A DNA stretch of 64,000 nt from Tolypeutes matacus (lineage: Eukaryota; Chordata; Mammalia; Cingulata; Chlamyphoridae), in the NCBI GenBank assembly GCA_026826555.1, contig JAKSZT010054457.1, forward strand, positions 7,899,517 through 7,963,516, in the 5' to 3' direction. The notes under the pieces are model-generated. The model was not told where the DNA came from and did no database searches. It was given only the letters and a program-made list of their open reading frames with translations. The translations under genes and the position numbers were made by a program. Shown here one piece after another: positions 63,936 to 64,000 of this stretch; positions within the stretch are counted from its first letter, which is position 1; the number at the start of each line of letters is the position of its first letter.

Positions 63936-64000
63936 TATTTATTTTATTTTATTTTATTTTATTTTATTTTATTTTATTTTATTTTATTTTATTTTATTTT
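63936..64000. repeat. (TTTTA)n microsatellite at window end
   Basis: Near-perfect TTTTA units from about 63941 to the last base. By analogy with 26618-26826, it may be the expanded tail of a minus-strand retroelement lying beyond the window. Confidence 0.9.

Overview
The window is nuclear DNA of a placental mammal. It carries many decayed LINE-1 (L1) copies in both orientations, MIR-type SINE fossils, ERVL-type LTR pieces, processed pseudogenes and simple repeats, and it has no bacterial-style gene organisation. A tRNA-derived SINE at 61.5-61.7 kb resembles the DAS-type SINEs of armadillos and sloths, and one L1-3'UTR-like repeat family (called R1 here) occurs six times. I therefore lean towards a xenarthran, but this is recognition by eye and not a search result. 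I find no intact host protein-coding gene; every coding-like segment is a transposon ORF or a pseudogene. Layout, left to right: 1-1.4 kb no gene seen. 1.4-6.05 kb L1-A (+), ending abruptly against R1-a (-, 6.05-8.1 kb), which itself holds a solo LTR. 8.1-12.8 kb old MER5/MIR-like scraps and a 150-bp direct repeat. 12.8-19.7 kb L1-B (+), interrupted by R1-b, which carries a 75-nt U4 snRNA fragment. 20.0-20.9 kb L1-C, a 3' fragment. 21.4-22.1 kb ancient L1 3' sequence. 23.4-25.8 kb R1-c (+), the most complete R1. 25.85-26.6 kb ancient L1. 26.6-27.8 kb a (TTTTA)n tract plus R1-d (-). Then come three near-full-length minus-strand L1s: L1-D 27.8-33.9 kb, L1-E 34.8-42.1 kb (containing R1-e) and L1-F 42.9-49.0 kb. 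The non-L1 islands at 33.86-34.77 and 42.09-42.93 kb are the two halves of one UBE2D3-like processed pseudogene, split by L1-E with a 16-bp target-site duplication. From 49 kb on, two broken RING/TRIM75-like pseudogenes (51.0-51.8 and 56.5-56.7 kb, minus strand) lie in diverged tandem duplicates about 5 kb apart, with further partial duplicate flanks at 60.4-61.0 kb. R1-f (-) is at 58.4-60.4 kb, L1-G (-) with the inserted SINE at 61.1-63.2 kb, and a (TTTTA)n array runs off the window end. The nesting gives a relative chronology: the UBE2D3 retrocopy predates L1-E, L1-E predates R1-e, L1-B predates R1-b, R1-b predates the U4 insertion, and L1-G predates the SINE. The most notable items are the L1-split E2-enzyme retrocopy, the U4 fragment with perfect flanking duplications, the duplicated TRIM pseudogene cluster, the R1 family with a recurrent open frame, and monomer-like tandem units in the L1 5'UTRs.
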